Shown here piece by piece: positions 63,640 to 64,000 of a stretch of 64,000 nucleotides of DNA; positions within the stretch are counted from its first letter, which is position 1, and each line of letters begins with the position of its first letter. The stretch lies in NCBI GenBank assembly GCA_933207985.1, contig OW240916.1:321391872-321455871 (forward strand), given 5' to 3'. The notes beneath the pieces are model-generated. The model saw only the letters and a program-made list of their open reading frames with translations, had not been told where the DNA came from and did not search any database. The position numbers were made by a program, and so were the translations under genes. The stretch is from Pelobates cultripes. Its lineage: Eukaryota; Chordata; Amphibia; Anura; Pelobatidae.

Positions 63640-64000
63640 AGTTGTTATGGCGCCAATAGAATATACAAATAGGTGTAACTAATACATTCTAATATCAATA
63701 ATAGGCTGCAACACACAAAGAAGGGCCTGTGACCTGAAATAGAAAAAATCAAAAGTGTGTTCACTCAAAGTGTAAATGTATCACCACTTAAAACCCCCAA
63801 ATTTCAATGTAACCAAAAGTAGGATATATAGTCTCCCACTGAGGGAGTCTAGAGACAGGGGCTTTACTAGCCTAAAAGAGGGGAAATGAAACCCAACCTT
63901 TAATCAATCTATGGATATGCATAAAAGAGAAGGGGGGGAGGGGGGGAGGAGGGGGATTGGGATTGGTGTCTGAGATCTGAAGCACTTCTCTTATATGAAT
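63640..64000. other. Non-coding stretch with G-rich tract
   Basis: No gene. 63931-63962 is a run of G-blocks (ggggggga repeated) that could form a quadruplex. Confidence 0.5.

Overview
The window is vertebrate nuclear DNA, most likely from a frog (Anura). It has no bacterial gene organisation, no long intact host gene, and is built almost entirely of transposable elements and tandem repeats. The mix points to an amphibian: Ngaro-type tyrosine-recombinase retrotransposons with an SGNH-hydrolase domain, a Gmr1-like Ty3/Gypsy element, a Penelope-like element with a hammerhead ribozyme, CR1 and L2 LINE tails, hAT elements with 8-bp target duplications, and many short piggyBac-type MITEs with TTAA targets and AGGGACACTCC-type ends. 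The exact species cannot be read from the sequence. Coordinates of degraded elements are approximate unless a target-site duplication fixes them.

Layout. 1-9 kb: MITEs, a 48-bp satellite (1616-4005) and a 36-bp minisatellite (5995-7275), both of which create long but spurious open frames. 9-15.7 kb: Ngaro-like element A (gag, RT/RNase H, tyrosine recombinase, SGNH hydrolase), its gag split by a 2.3-kb insertion that carries an L2 LINE tail. 16-17.3 kb: CR1 tail with a 311-bp hAT MITE inside it. 19.5-20.7 kb: solo Gypsy LTR. 21.9-24.1 kb: non-autonomous hAT holding microsatellites and a 100-N assembly gap. 24.2-27.4 kb: second tyrosine-recombinase retroelement (D) with paired direct repeats at its 3' end. 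28.2-30.6 kb: two more Ngaro remnants. 31.7-40.7 kb: an older Gypsy whose 3' LTR is split by a younger, TSD-bounded 6.2-kb Gypsy (33887-40090) in which integrase precedes reverse transcriptase. 40.9-43.5 kb: Penelope-like element on the minus strand, with inverted arms and a hammerhead ribozyme. 43.7-45.4 kb: the 48-bp satellite again, inverted, inside a terminal-inverted-repeat element. 46-54 kb: mostly unannotatable intronic or intergenic DNA with SINE, MITE and simple repeats. 54.6-60.5 kb: an autonomous-type hAT, with its transposase broken, containing a CR1 copy and a piece of 18S rRNA sequence that is itself split by a solo Gypsy LTR. 61.6-62.7 kb: hAT MITE with a perfect 8-bp duplication. 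63.1-63.6 kb: piggyBac-type MITE.

Host content. The only hint of a host gene is a TATA box with a short leader exon ending in a consensus splice donor (51133-51210), and a short exon with an initiator ATG flanked by acceptor and donor sites (61033-61076). Together they would make the first two exons of a plus-strand gene, with the hAT nest in its first intron. This is inference and needs transcript data.

The element genes do not work together as one system. They are independent, mostly dead mobile elements stacked into each other. The most notable signals are the IN-before-RT Gypsy with a SCAN-like gag, the hammerhead ribozyme, a folded structure conserved across several Gypsy LTRs with one apparent compensatory base-pair change, and the 18S rRNA piece inside a hAT transposase.
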